Assembly (NCBI GenBank): GCA_021463505.1
Contig: JAJTYR010000010.1
Location: 1-64,000, forward strand
Direction: 5' to 3'
Source: Burkholderiaceae bacterium
GTDB taxonomy: Bacteria > Pseudomonadota > Gammaproteobacteria > Burkholderiales > Burkholderiaceae_E
DNA: 64,000 nucleotides
Shown here: piece after piece, positions 8,693 to 17,176 of the stretch
Layout of the letters: every line of letters begins with the position of its first letter
Position numbering within the stretch: position 1 is the stretch's first letter
Position numbers and translations under genes: made by a program
The notes under the pieces: model-generated
Told to the model about the DNA's origin: nothing
The model's input: the letters and a program-made list of their open reading frames with translations, nothing else
Databases searched by the model: none

Positions 8693-10084
8693 TCAGAACG
8701 GCAGCGCCGCCCCCGGCTTCACCGCCAGGATGGCGCGCCGGAAGTCCGCCTGGATGCGCGCCAGCGCCTCGGGTGTGTCGGCCTCGAAGCGGATCACCAC
8801 GACCGGCGTCGTGTTCGACGGCCGCGCCAGCCCGAAGCCATCCGGGTACTCGACCCGCACGCCGTCGATCTTGATGATCTCGGTCGCCCCTTCGAACTTC
8901 GCGGTGCGCTTCAGTTCCTCGACCAGCGTGAAGTTCTCGCCTTCGGCCGTCTTCAGCTGCAGCTCGGGCGTGGCCAGCGAGTCCGGCAGCGCATTGAGCA
9001 CCGCGCTGGGGTCGGCATGGCGCGACAGGATCTCGAGCAGCCGTGCGCCGGTGTACAGGCCGTCGTCGAATCCGTACCAGCGCTCCTTGAAGAACACGTG
9101 GCCGCTCATCTCGCCCGCGAGCGGCGCACCCGTCTCCTTCAACTTGGCCTTGACCAGCGAGTGGCCGGTGCGCCACATGGTCGGGCGCCCGCCGTGGCGG
9201 CGGACGTGCGCGGCGACGTTGCGGCTGCACTTCACGTCGAAGATGATCTCGGCGCCGGGGTTGCGCGACAGCACGTCCTCGGCGAACAGCATCAGCTGGC
9301 GGTCCGGCCAGATGATCTGGCCGTCCTTCGTGACGACGCCGAGCCGGTCGCCGTCGCCGTCGAAGGCCAGGCCGATCTCGGCGTCGGTCTCGCGCAGCGC
9401 GCGGATCAGGTCCTGCAGGTTCTCGGGGTGCGCCGGGTCGGGATGGTGGTTCGGGAAGGTGCCGTCGACCTCGCAGAAAAGTTCGACCACCTCGCAACCG
9501 AGCCCGCGGAACAGCTGTGGCGCGAGCGCGCCGGCCACGCCGTTGCCGCAGTCGATCGCGATTCTCATCGGACGCGCGAGCTTGACGTCGCCGGTGATGC
9601 GCGCGAGGTAGCGGGCCGACAGGTCTTCGCTGCGCAGGCCGCCGCGCTGCGCTGCCGGCACTTCGGCCAGCGCGCCCGATTCGATCGATTCGCGCAGCCG
9701 CTGGATCGCGTCGCCGTAGATGGCGTCGCCAGCGATGACCATCTTCAGGCCGTTGTAATCGGGCGGATTGTGGCTGCCGGTGACCGCGACGCCGGTGCCG
9801 GTGCCGAGCTCGTAGGTCGCGTAGTAGACAACCGGCGTGGGCACCATGCCGATGTCGATGACGTTGACGCCCGCGGCACGAAAGCCGTCGGACAGCGCTG
9901 CAACCAGCGTCGGACCCGACAGGCGGCCGTCGCGGCCGATCACGGTTTCGCGGGTGCCGGCCTTGCGGGCCGCGACGCCGAGCGCGAGGCCGATCGCGCG
10001 CACCGCATCGACCGTGAGCGTGTCGTCGACCACGCCGCGAATGTCGTAGGCCTTGAAGATCGAGGGAGAAATGGTGGAAGGCAT
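8693..10084 (-). CDS. algC: Phosphomannomutase/phosphoglucomutase (AlgC)
   Basis: A 463-residue alpha-D-phosphohexomutase, the usual AlgC length. Visible motifs are the N-terminal IFKAYDIRGVVDD, the phosphoserine loop VTGSHNPPDYNG, the Mg-binding FDGDGDRLGVV, the sugar-binding GEMSGHVFFKER and the C-terminal phosphate loop RPSNTTPVVVIRFEAD. It interconverts Man-6-P/Man-1-P and Glc-6-P/Glc-1-P, so it feeds nucleotide-sugar synthesis for LPS and capsule. ATG 10084 is immediately downstream of the degraded vapC stop, so its promoter may lie in or before the TA remnant. Confidence 0.93.
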   Translation of the reverse strand: MPSTISPSIFKAYDIRGVVDDTLTVDAVRAIGLALGVAARKAGTRETVIGRDGRLSGPTLVAALSDGFRAAGVNVIDIGMVPTPVVYYATYELGTGTGVAVTGSHNPPDYNGLKMVIAGDAIYGDAIQRLRESIESGALAEVPAAQRGGLRSEDLSARYLARITGDVKLARPMRIAIDCGNGVAGALAPQLFRGLGCEVVELFCEVDGTFPNHHPDPAHPENLQDLIRALRETDAEIGLAFDGDGDRLGVVTKDGQIIWPDRQLMLFAEDVLSRNPGAEIIFDVKCSRNVAAHVRRHGGRPTMWRTGHSLVKAKLKETGAPLAGEMSGHVFFKERWYGFDDGLYTGARLLEILSRHADPSAVLNALPDSLATPELQLKTAEGENFTLVEELKRTAKFEGATEIIKIDGVRVEYPDGFGLARPSNTTPVVVIRFEADTPEALARIQADFRRAILAVKPGAALPF

Positions 10085-10372
10085 CAGGTCGAAAGCTCCA
10101 CGAGCCGGAGGTCGGTGTACCCGGCAATGACACGGAAATCGGGATCCCTGGTCACCAAGGCGAGACCGTGCCGCAGGCAGCCTCGAGCGATCACGCGGTT
10201 GATCTCGAACGAATGGTATGCCCTCTCGATCGACAGGTGCGAAAGATCCGTGCGGCCTCGAGGTAGTCGGTGGGCTCGGGTTCGGGAAGCTCGTCGAACG
10301 CCTCGAGCAGACGGCCGATTCGTGCCCGTCGAAGAAATCGATCCAGACCGAGGTGTCAACCAGCACGGCCAC
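10084..10372 (-). pseudogene. vapC: Degraded vapC PIN toxin split over three frames
   Basis: The start is intact (VLVDTSVWIDFFDG from GTG 10372). After about 18 codons the similarity moves to a second frame from ~10316 (RLLEAFDELPEPEPTDYLEA, then ARIFRTCRSRGHTIRS). It moves again, near 10206, to the third frame, which ends CLRHGLALVTRDPDFRV and stops at 10084. About 30-35 residues between the first two blocks are also missing relative to normal VapC (~130 aa). The metal-ligand region and fold are therefore destroyed. Each block is recognisable VapC, so this is recent decay. Confidence 0.75.
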
Positions 10373-10568
10373 CCGTCTCGGTGCGAGCCGTGCGAAGCTG
10401 ATCGAGGTCGCCCTGCCAGCGGGCCTTGCCGCGAAGCGCGAGCAGCTGCCGACGCTTCAATGCCCTGGAGAGTTCGACCAACGCAGCATTGATCGCCGCC
10501 TTCCTGGTCCCGAAGGCCCCCAGGCGGATCACCTCCTGCAACAACTCGTCATCGACATGGGTCTTCAT
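10356..10568 (-). CDS. vapB: VapB-type antitoxin (ribbon-helix-helix), partner toxin degraded
   Basis: A 70-residue protein resembling the VapB family of short antitoxins: MKTHVDDELLQEVIRL at the N-terminus, then TRKAAINAALVELSRALKRR, then LRGKARWQGDLDQLR as the toxin-binding tail. The frame is intact and overlaps the start of the broken vapC by 17 bp, as in functional vapBC operons. It may survive as a repressor of its own promoter or as an anti-addiction factor against a homologous toxin. Confidence 0.78.
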   Translation of the reverse strand: MKTHVDDELLQEVIRLGAFGTRKAAINAALVELSRALKRRQLLALRGKARWQGDLDQLRTARTETGGRAG

Positions 10569-10589
10569 GAATCGAAAGATACCCGGTCG

Positions 10590-10618
10590 TGTACATCAAT
10601 TCGATCATACCGTGTACA
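10590..10618. promoter_or_regulatory. Paired TGTACA palindromes upstream of vapB
   Basis: TGTACA occurs at 10590-10595 and 10613-10618, 23 bp apart (about two helical turns), in AT-rich DNA 22-50 bp upstream of the vapB start. Each sits in a GTGTACAT context, so the pair is also a direct repeat. It is probably the VapB operator over the promoter. Confidence 0.45.
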
Positions 10619-10725
10619 TAGCCCATCCGGACGGGCCAACGCGTTGACAGGAATGGCGCGCCGGCTCAGAGGGGTCCGAGCGGCCGCACGATCCTCCGGC
10701 CGACTTTCCAGAGCGCCGGGTTTCG

Positions 10726-11440
<715 letters not shown>

Positions 11441-11481
11441 GGGATGCGCAGCGCTTGTTCGCCTCCGGCCGCAGCACCGCG

Positions 11482-11919
11482 CTACATCAGGATCCGGACA
11501 TCCTGCACAGCCGAGAAATCGCGGTCGTGAGTGACCAGCCCCCAGGCACCGATTTCCAGTGCCGTGGCCAACTGTATGGCGTCAGGTAAGCGCAGGCGAT
11601 ATCGCGCCTGCAGTCGTGCCGCCTCCACGCCGATCGATACGCTGAGTGGATGAACGTCGAATTCGCACAGCGCAGACTCGAGTTGCTTGCCGAGCGCATC
11701 GCGACCATGACCATAGGGGCCCGTCAGCACTTCGACCAGTGTGACCGTCGTCAATGCGATTCGCAATCGGCCGGCGGCGGCCTGCTCGAACAATCCTGCA
11801 AACCTGCGCCCATATCGAGCGTCGTTCTGGAAGTGACAGATGAAGGGCGCGGTATCGACGAGAAGCAGCGCGTCGTCGGGCATCGCGACCCAGTCGATCG
11901 CAGCTTGCCGGCTCGTCAC
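11482..11919 (-). CDS. PIN-domain toxin (VapC-like)
   Basis: A 145-residue PIN protein with LLLVDTAPFICHFQND (first Asp), TTVTLVEVLTGPY (Glu), LRLPDAIQLATALEIGA and VTHDRDFSAV as the acidic cluster. The GTG at 11919 forms a GTGA overlap with the antitoxin stop. ATG 11883, right before PDDALLLVDT, is an alternative and would give 133 aa. Intact. Confidence 0.82.
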   Translation of the reverse strand: MTSRQAAIDWVAMPDDALLLVDTAPFICHFQNDARYGRRFAGLFEQAAAGRLRIALTTVTLVEVLTGPYGHGRDALGKQLESALCEFDVHPLSVSIGVEAARLQARYRLRLPDAIQLATALEIGAWGLVTHDRDFSAVQDVRILM

Positions 11920-12161
11920 TCGGCCCACTCGTCGCGCAATGTCTCGACCGAGCGAGCGGGCTCATCTCCCCACAGCCCGACCGCGCAGCCTTTCAAGGCC
12001 AGTATCGCCGCAGGCAGGCGTCGCTTGCTTGCCTTCTCCAACGGCACGATGGCTGCATACGGCCGACCATGCCGGGTGATCAGGGTCGCCTTCCCTTCGT
12101 GGGCAGCGGCAACCAGTTCCGGCAACCGCCGTCGGGTGGCTTCGATCCCGAGAGACTCCAT
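11916..12161 (-). CDS. Phd/YefM-type antitoxin
   Basis: An 81-residue antitoxin with the Phd-like EATRRRLPELVAAAHEGKA and TLITRHGRPYAAIVPLE, and a C-terminus ending in DEPARSVETLRDEWAE. It is co-directional and overlapping with the PIN toxin downstream. It lies downstream of wbpM on the same strand but has its own promoter-like repeats (12180-12197), so it is probably transcribed independently. Confidence 0.83.
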   Translation of the reverse strand: MESLGIEATRRRLPELVAAAHEGKATLITRHGRPYAAIVPLEKASKRRLPAAILALKGCAVGLWGDEPARSVETLRDEWAE

Positions 12162-12179
12162 GCGAGTCCATCCTAATCC

Positions 12180-12197
12180 GTACAGATTGTACAGATT
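12180..12197. promoter_or_regulatory. Tandem 9-bp repeat upstream of third Phd gene
   Basis: GTACAGATT occurs twice in direct succession (12180-12188 and 12189-12197), followed by ATAGTG. It is 18 bp upstream of the antitoxin start. Tandem half-sites of this kind suit antitoxin autoregulation. The AT-rich stretch may also hold the -10 element. Confidence 0.4.
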
Positions 12198-12223
12198 ATA
12201 GTGTCGACTCGCGAGACTGACAA

Positions 12224-12252
12224 TCGGCCGTCGGTATCGGACTCACGGCCGA
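12224..12252 (-). terminator. Possible hairpin after wbpM
   Basis: TCGGCCGT (12224-12231) and ACGGCCGA (12245-12252) can pair with a 13-nt loop, 14 bp beyond the wbpM stop. There is no proper T-run on the minus strand after it (TTGTCAG), so it is at best a weak terminator or mRNA 3' stabiliser. Confidence 0.3.
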
Positions 12253-12266
12253 CCTTCGGATGCGCC

Positions 12267-14159
12267 TCAGCCGCCCGATACCGCCCGCTCTGCGCCCGCG
12301 GCCGTCCCGCCCACCACCCGAAGCGCGGGCCGGGCCTCGTAGGGCGTGTACTCGGGCACCCAGCGGCCCAGCGCCGCACGCACTTCGTCGTCGGACACCG
12401 GCCCGGCTTGTCCGAGCCAGTCGCGCAGCACCGCGAGAATGCCCTCGGGCACCGGTCGCGAACGCGCGATGCGCAGCTTCGGATGCGGGGTTTCGAGCGT
12501 GTGCTCGGCGTCGGCCAGCAACTCCTCGTAGAGCTTCTCGCCGGGCCGCAGCCCGGTGAACTCGATGCGGACGTCGTCCTCGGTAAAGCCGGACAGGCGA
12601 ATCATGTTGCGCGCCAGGTCGACGATCTTCACCGGCTCGCCCATGTCGAGTACGAAGATCTCGCCGCCTTTGCCCATTGCCGCCGCCTGCAGCACCAGTT
12701 GCGCCGCCTCGGGGATCGACATGAAATAGCGGGTGATCTCCGGGTGCGTCACCGTCACCGGCCCGCCGTGTGCGATCTGCGCCTGGAACTTCGGGATCAC
12801 GCTGCCGGTGCTGCCCAGCACGTTGCCGAAGCGCACCATCCCGAACTGCGTCGGCCCGCCCTGCCCCTGCAGTGCCTGGCAGGCGATCTCGGCCAGTCGC
12901 TTGGTCGCGCCCATCACGTTGGTGGGATTCACGGCCTTGTCGGTCGAGATCAGCACGAAGCGCTCGCAACCGTGGCGCCGAGCGCACTCGGCGACCTGCA
13001 GCGTGCCCAGCACATTGTTGCGCGCCGCCTGCCAGGCATTGCCGACTTCCATCAACGGGACGTGCTTGTAGGCGGCGGCGTGAAAGACGACCTGCGGGCG
13101 ATGGGTCGCGAACACCTCGTCGATCCGGGCGGCGTCCTTCGCGTCGCCGGCGAGTGGGACGATCGGCGTTTCGGGGCGATGCACCGAGAACCACTGCTCG
13201 AGCGTGTAGAGCGCGAATTCGCTCTGCTCCAGAAGAACCAGCGTGGCCGGCCCAAAGCGGGCCAGTTGCCGGCACAGCTCGCTGCCGATCGACCCGCCAG
13301 CGCCGGTCACCAGCACGCTGCGTCCAGCGAGCATGGTGCCGACGTGCGCGGCGTCGATCTGCACCGATTCACGGCCGAGGAGGTCGTCGATTTCGACCCG
13401 GCGAATGGACGACACGGCCACGCGCCCGGACAACAGATCTTCGACACCCGGAACCGTGAAGACGTGCGCCCCTGCCTTCACTGCAAGATCGGTGGCGTGC
13501 CGGCGCGCGGCCGGCGACGCGGAGGGTATGGCGAGGATCACGTGACGCGCCTTCTCTTCGGCCAGTGCACGCGGCAGCGTGTCGATCGCGCCGAACACCG
13601 GGCGGCCGAGCACCTCGCGACCCCACTTGCCCGGATCGTCATCGACCAGACCGACGACGCGCCAGTCGGGCACACGCGAGAGCTCGCGCACCAGCATCGC
13701 GCCTCCCCGCCCCGCCCCGACGATGACCACCGGCTTGCCCTCGGCGTTGAGGCCGCCATAGAGGTGATGTTCCTTGAGCATCCGATAGGCCACACGCCCG
13801 CCGGCCATCCAGGCGACAAGGATCATCGGGTACAGCACGACGATCGAGCGCGGGGTGCCGAGTGGATCGCGATAGAACGCCACGAAGGTCAGTATCGCCA
13901 GCGACGACACCGCCACGGCACGCAGGACCCGCTTCAGGTCGGGGAGGCTGGCGAAGATCCACAGGCCGCGGTAGAGACCGGCCCACAGGCAGATCAGCGC
14001 ATGGGCTGGGACGATGACCAGCAGGCCCGAGAGCAGGTGGTACTCGTAGGAATCCGGGAAACCGAAGTTGAAGCGCAGCAGGAAAGCTCCGATCCATGCC
14101 ACGACGGGTGCGGCAAGATCGAAGAGGAAAACCAGGACTGTCCGGAACGTGATGGTCAC
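12267..14159 (-). CDS. wbpM: UDP-GlcNAc C4,C6-dehydratase, WbpM/PglF/CapD family
   Basis: A 630-residue membrane-anchored dehydratase (WbpM is ~665). About four TM helices span residues ~1-115. A first Rossmann-like domain has VVIVGAGRGGAMLVREL, and the catalytic SDR domain begins at VLVTGAGGSIGSELCRQLA. The active site of the family is visible as STDKAVNPTNVMGATKR (~residue 403), where Met replaces the usual Tyr of YxxxK. GLRPGEKLYEEL lies near the C-terminus. It makes UDP-4-keto-6-deoxy-GlcNAc, the precursor of FucNAc/QuiNAc and potentially of the legionaminate operon nearby, which has no dehydratase of its own. It is divergent from wbpD. Confidence 0.93.
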   Translation of the reverse strand: MTITFRTVLVFLFDLAAPVVAWIGAFLLRFNFGFPDSYEYHLLSGLLVIVPAHALICLWAGLYRGLWIFASLPDLKRVLRAVAVSSLAILTFVAFYRDPLGTPRSIVVLYPMILVAWMAGGRVAYRMLKEHHLYGGLNAEGKPVVIVGAGRGGAMLVRELSRVPDWRVVGLVDDDPGKWGREVLGRPVFGAIDTLPRALAEEKARHVILAIPSASPAARRHATDLAVKAGAHVFTVPGVEDLLSGRVAVSSIRRVEIDDLLGRESVQIDAAHVGTMLAGRSVLVTGAGGSIGSELCRQLARFGPATLVLLEQSEFALYTLEQWFSVHRPETPIVPLAGDAKDAARIDEVFATHRPQVVFHAAAYKHVPLMEVGNAWQAARNNVLGTLQVAECARRHGCERFVLISTDKAVNPTNVMGATKRLAEIACQALQGQGGPTQFGMVRFGNVLGSTGSVIPKFQAQIAHGGPVTVTHPEITRYFMSIPEAAQLVLQAAAMGKGGEIFVLDMGEPVKIVDLARNMIRLSGFTEDDVRIEFTGLRPGEKLYEELLADAEHTLETPHPKLRIARSRPVPEGILAVLRDWLGQAGPVSDDEVRAALGRWVPEYTPYEARPALRVVGGTAAGAERAVSGG

Positions 14160-14174
14160 GGGTGCGATCTTAAC

Positions 14175-14209
14175 GCCGCGGGCGCTGACCGCGTGACAGC
14201 GCCCGCGGC
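14175..14209. promoter_or_regulatory. 13-bp perfect stem-loop in the wbpM-wbpD divergent spacer
   Basis: GCCGCGGGCGCTG (14175-14187) and CAGCGCCCGCGGC (14197-14209) are exact reverse complements around a 9-nt loop. It is 15 bp upstream of wbpM, so it probably falls in the wbpM 5' leader. There is no U-tract on either side and no convergent gene to terminate. A leader hairpin or protein site is possible. Confidence 0.5.
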
Positions 14210-14295
14210 ACGTCTACGGTGACGACAGGTTCGCGTGCCGCCGCCGTCTGCAGGATCCGCCGAAGGCGATGGTTGAGGCTCCGGTAGAATCCGGC

Positions 14296-14341
14296 CGTAG
14301 CAGGCTCCGCCGGAGTCCCGTAGCAGGCTCCGCCGGAGTCC
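14296..14341. repeat. Two tandem copies of a 23-bp element before wbpD
   Basis: Two identical 23-bp units, 14296-14318 and 14319-14341, stand head to tail and end 14 bp before the wbpD start. Each begins CGTAGCAGG and contains the near-palindrome CTCCGCCGGAG. The sequence just before them (GGCTCCGGTAGAATCCGG) looks like an eroded relative. It resembles a REP-like dispersed repeat but is seen only here in the window. Confidence 0.75.
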
Positions 14342-14355
14342 ATCCGCACTCGTCA

Positions 14356-14937
14356 ATGACGCCCATACAGATCCATCCGACCGCCATCGTCGACGAGGGC
14401 GCCCGAATCGGCGAGGCAACCCGAATCTGGCACTGGGTGCACGTCTGTGGCGGCGCACGGATCGGCAGGCACTGCTCGCTCGGCCAGAACGTCTTCGTCG
14501 GCAACCGGGTCGTGATCGGGGATCGCGTGAAGATCCAGAACAACGTGTCGGTCTACGACAACGTCACGCTCGAGGACGACGTCTTTTGCGGCCCGAGCAT
14601 GGTCTTCACCAACGTCTACAACCCGCGCGCGGCGATCGAGCGCAAGAGCGAGTACCGCGACACGCTCGTGAAGCGGGGCGCGACCCTCGGCGCGAACTGC
14701 ACGATCGTCTGCGGAGTGACGATCGGCGAGTACGCGTTCGTCGGGGCCGGCGCGGTCGTCAATCGCGACGTGCCCGATCATGCTCTGGTCGTCGGCGTGC
14801 CGGCCCGGCAGATCGGATGGATGAGCCGGCACGGCGAGCAGTTGGCGCTGCCCCTCGCGGGCACCGGAGAAGCAGTCTGTCCGCATACGGGCGACCGCTA
14901 TCGCCTGTCGGCAGGCCGGTGCATACGCGAGAGCTAG
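14356..14937 (+). CDS. wbpD: UDP-2-acetamido-3-amino-2,3-dideoxy-glucuronate N-acetyltransferase (WbpD)
   Basis: A 193-residue left-handed beta-helix acetyltransferase. It acetylates the 3-amino group of UDP-GlcNAc3NA in the UDP-ManNAc3NAcA pathway. Hexapeptide repeats run from [20 protein letters not shown] through [12 protein letters not shown]. Family segments are [53 protein letters not shown] and [13 protein letters not shown] 14356 starts directly at the conserved region; a longer frame would cross the tandem repeat. First gene of the plus-strand cluster. Confidence 0.92.
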   Translation: MTPIQIHPTAIVDEGARIGEATRIWHWVHVCGGARIGRHCSLGQNVFVGNRVVIGDRVKIQNNVSVYDNVTLEDDVFCGPSMVFTNVYNPRAAIERKSEYRDTLVKRGATLGANCTIVCGVTIGEYAFVGAGAVVNRDVPDHALVVGVPARQIGWMSRHGEQLALPLAGTGEAVCPHTGDRYRLSAGRCIRES

Positions 14938-14987
14938 AGGCGGCGCGACCCCGGGGTTTCTTTCGAACGAAAGCCGAAGGCAAGACG

Positions 14988-16097
14988 ATGCAATTCATCG
15001 ACCTCAAGGCCCAGTACTCGGCGCTGAAGCCCGAGATCGACCGGCGCATCCAGGCGGTGCTGGATCATGGTCAGTTCATCATGGGACCGGAGGTCCGCGA
15101 ACTCGAGGAACGGCTCGAAGCGCTGGTCGGTTCCCGACACTGCGTCACGGTCGCGTCGGGCACCGAGGCCTTGCTGATCGCGATGATGGCGCTCGGAGTC
15201 AAGCCCGGCGATGAGGTGATCACGACCCCGTTCACCTTCGTGGCGACCGCCGAGATGATCGTCCTGCTGGGAGCGAAGCCGGTCTTCGTCGACATCGATC
15301 CCGCGACCTGCAACATCGACGCATCCCGGATCGAGGCCCATGTCACGCCGCGCACCCGGGCGATCATGCCGGTCTCCCTGTACGGGCAGCCCGCGGACAT
15401 GGACGAGATCAACCGCGTCGCCGACCGGCACGGCCTCCCGGTGATCGAGGACGCGGCCCAGAGCTTCGGGGCCGAGTACAAGGGGCGCAAGAGCTGCAAC
15501 CTGTCGACGATCGGCTGCACCAGTTTCTTCCCGAGCAAGCCGCTCGGCTGCTACGGTGACGGCGGTGCGCTGTTCACGACCGACGACGCTCTCGCGAAGA
15601 AGATGCGTGAGATCCGCGTCCACGGCCAGGAGCGCCGCTACTACCACACGTCGATCGGGGTCGGCGGCCGAATGGATACGCTCCAGTGCGCGGTCGTGCT
15701 CGGCAAACTCGGGCGATTCGAATGGGAGGTCGGCGAGCGCCGGCGGAAGGGCCAGCGATACCTCGAATTGCTGGAGGGGGTCGCCGGCGTTGCGACGCTC
15801 CCCCCGAAGGCCGATCGCACCAGCGTGTGGGCCCAGTTCACGGTCGTCTGCGACGACCGTGCAGACTTGCAGAAGCGCCTCGGCGAGCAGGGAATCCCGA
15901 CTGCCATTCACTACCCCGTGCCGCTGCACCTGCAGCCAGCCTATCAGGGGCTGTCCGCCCCCGGGGCATGCCCCGTTTCGGTCGCGATGGGCGGGAAGGT
16001 CATGAGCCTGCCGATGTCGGCAGACCTGTCGGAGGCCGACCAGGATCGCGTCGTCGCCGCTGTCCGGCGCGCCGTGCAGCAACGAATCGACGCCTGA
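14988..16097 (+). CDS. wbpE: UDP-2-acetamido-2-deoxy-ribo-hexuluronate aminotransferase (WbpE)
   Basis: A 369-residue DegT-family PLP aminotransferase. The N-terminus MQFIDLKAQYSALKPEIDRR is diagnostic for the WbpE/DegT group. The internal aldimine Lys is in TSFFPSKPLGCYGDGGA, with VIEDAAQSFGAEYKGR before it and GRMDTLQCAVVLGKL after it. It aminates C3 of the 3-keto sugar made by WbpB. ATG 14988 has AAGG at a suitable distance. 13 bp separate it from wbpB. Confidence 0.92.
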   Translation: MQFIDLKAQYSALKPEIDRRIQAVLDHGQFIMGPEVRELEERLEALVGSRHCVTVASGTEALLIAMMALGVKPGDEVITTPFTFVATAEMIVLLGAKPVFVDIDPATCNIDASRIEAHVTPRTRAIMPVSLYGQPADMDEINRVADRHGLPVIEDAAQSFGAEYKGRKSCNLSTIGCTSFFPSKPLGCYGDGGALFTTDDALAKKMREIRVHGQERRYYHTSIGVGGRMDTLQCAVVLGKLGRFEWEVGERRRKGQRYLELLEGVAGVATLPPKADRTSVWAQFTVVCDDRADLQKRLGEQGIPTAIHYPVPLHLQPAYQGLSAPGACPVSVAMGGKVMSLPMSADLSEADQDRVVAAVRRAVQQRIDA

Positions 16098-16110
16098 CGG
16101 AGGCAAGTGC

Positions 16111-17163
16111 ATGTACCCGGTGATTCACGACCGCAGGATCCGCGTTGGCATCGTCGGATGCGGCCGGATTTCGAAGAACCACTTCGGCTCGATCGAGCAA
16201 CACGCGAACGACATGGAGCTCGCCGCGGTCTGCGACATCGACGCCGCGACGCTTCAGGCACACCGCGAGAAATACGGCGTGCCGGGCCATGTCCGGCTGG
16301 AGGACATGCTGAAGTCCGAGAAGCTCGACCTCGTTGCGCTGTGCACCCCGAGCGGCCTGCACCCGGACCAGGCAATCATGGCGGCCGGGTACGGCGTGAA
16401 CGTCATGACCGAGAAGCCGATGGCGACACGCTGGCAGGACGGCCTGCGGATGGTCAAGGCCTGCGACCGGGCAGCGGTGCGCCTGCTCGTCGTCAAGCAG
16501 AACCGGCGCAACACGACGCTGCAGCTGCTCAAGCGCGCGGTGCAGGAGAAGCGCTTCGGCAAGATCTACATGGTCAACATCAACGTGTTCTGGACGCGCC
16601 CGCAGGAGTACTACGACTCCGCCGCCTGGCGGGGCACCTGGGAGCTGGATGGCGGCGCCTTCATGAACCAGGCGAGCCACTACGTCGACCTGATCGACTG
16701 GCTGATCGGACCCGTAGAGAGCGTTCAGGCGATGACCGGGACGCTGGCGCGGAACATCCAGGTCGAGGACACCGGCGTGCTGAACATCCGCTGGCGCAGC
16801 GGTGCGCTGGGGTCGATGAACGTCACGATGCTCACCTACCCGAGGAACCTGGAAGGGTCGATCACCATCCTCGGCGAGAAGGGGACGGTTCGTGTGGGCG
16901 GCGTCGCGGTGAACGAGATCCAGCACTGGGAATTCGCCGACCAGCGGGACTACGACGAACAGATCAAGGGGGCCAGCTACGAGACAACCTCGGTGTACGG
17001 CTTCGGGCACCCGCTCTATTACCGCAACGTCGTCGAGGTGTTGCGGGGGCAGGCCGAGCCAGAGACCGACGGACGGGAAGGATTGCGGTCACTGGAACTG
17101 CTGATCGCGGCGTACCTTTCGGCACGCGATGGCCGCATGGTTTCGCTGCCGTTGGAATACTGA
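16111..17163 (+). CDS. wbpB: UDP-GlcNAcA 3-dehydrogenase (WbpB), Gfo/Idh/MocA family
   Basis: A 350-residue NAD-dependent oxidoreductase. The N-terminal Rossmann motif is IRVGIVGCGRISKNHFGS; TEKPMA is the family EKP motif; AAWRGTWELDGGAFMNQASHY holds the GGG/catalytic His region. With WbpE it forms the coupled oxidation-transamination that places an amino group on C3 of UDP-GlcNAcA. The strong ribosome site ACGGAGG lies just before ATG 16111. Confidence 0.92.
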   Translation: MYPVIHDRRIRVGIVGCGRISKNHFGSIEQHANDMELAAVCDIDAATLQAHREKYGVPGHVRLEDMLKSEKLDLVALCTPSGLHPDQAIMAAGYGVNVMTEKPMATRWQDGLRMVKACDRAAVRLLVVKQNRRNTTLQLLKRAVQEKRFGKIYMVNINVFWTRPQEYYDSAAWRGTWELDGGAFMNQASHYVDLIDWLIGPVESVQAMTGTLARNIQVEDTGVLNIRWRSGALGSMNVTMLTYPRNLEGSITILGEKGTVRVGGVAVNEIQHWEFADQRDYDEQIKGASYETTSVYGFGHPLYYRNVVEVLRGQAEPETDGREGLRSLELLIAAYLSARDGRMVSLPLEY

Positions 17164-17176
17164 GCCCGTCCCGAGC

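Noticed and set aside
14175-14209. The strong hairpin read as a rho-independent terminator.
   Set aside because: It lies upstream of both divergent genes and lacks a T-run on either strand, so it is described as a leader or regulatory structure instead.
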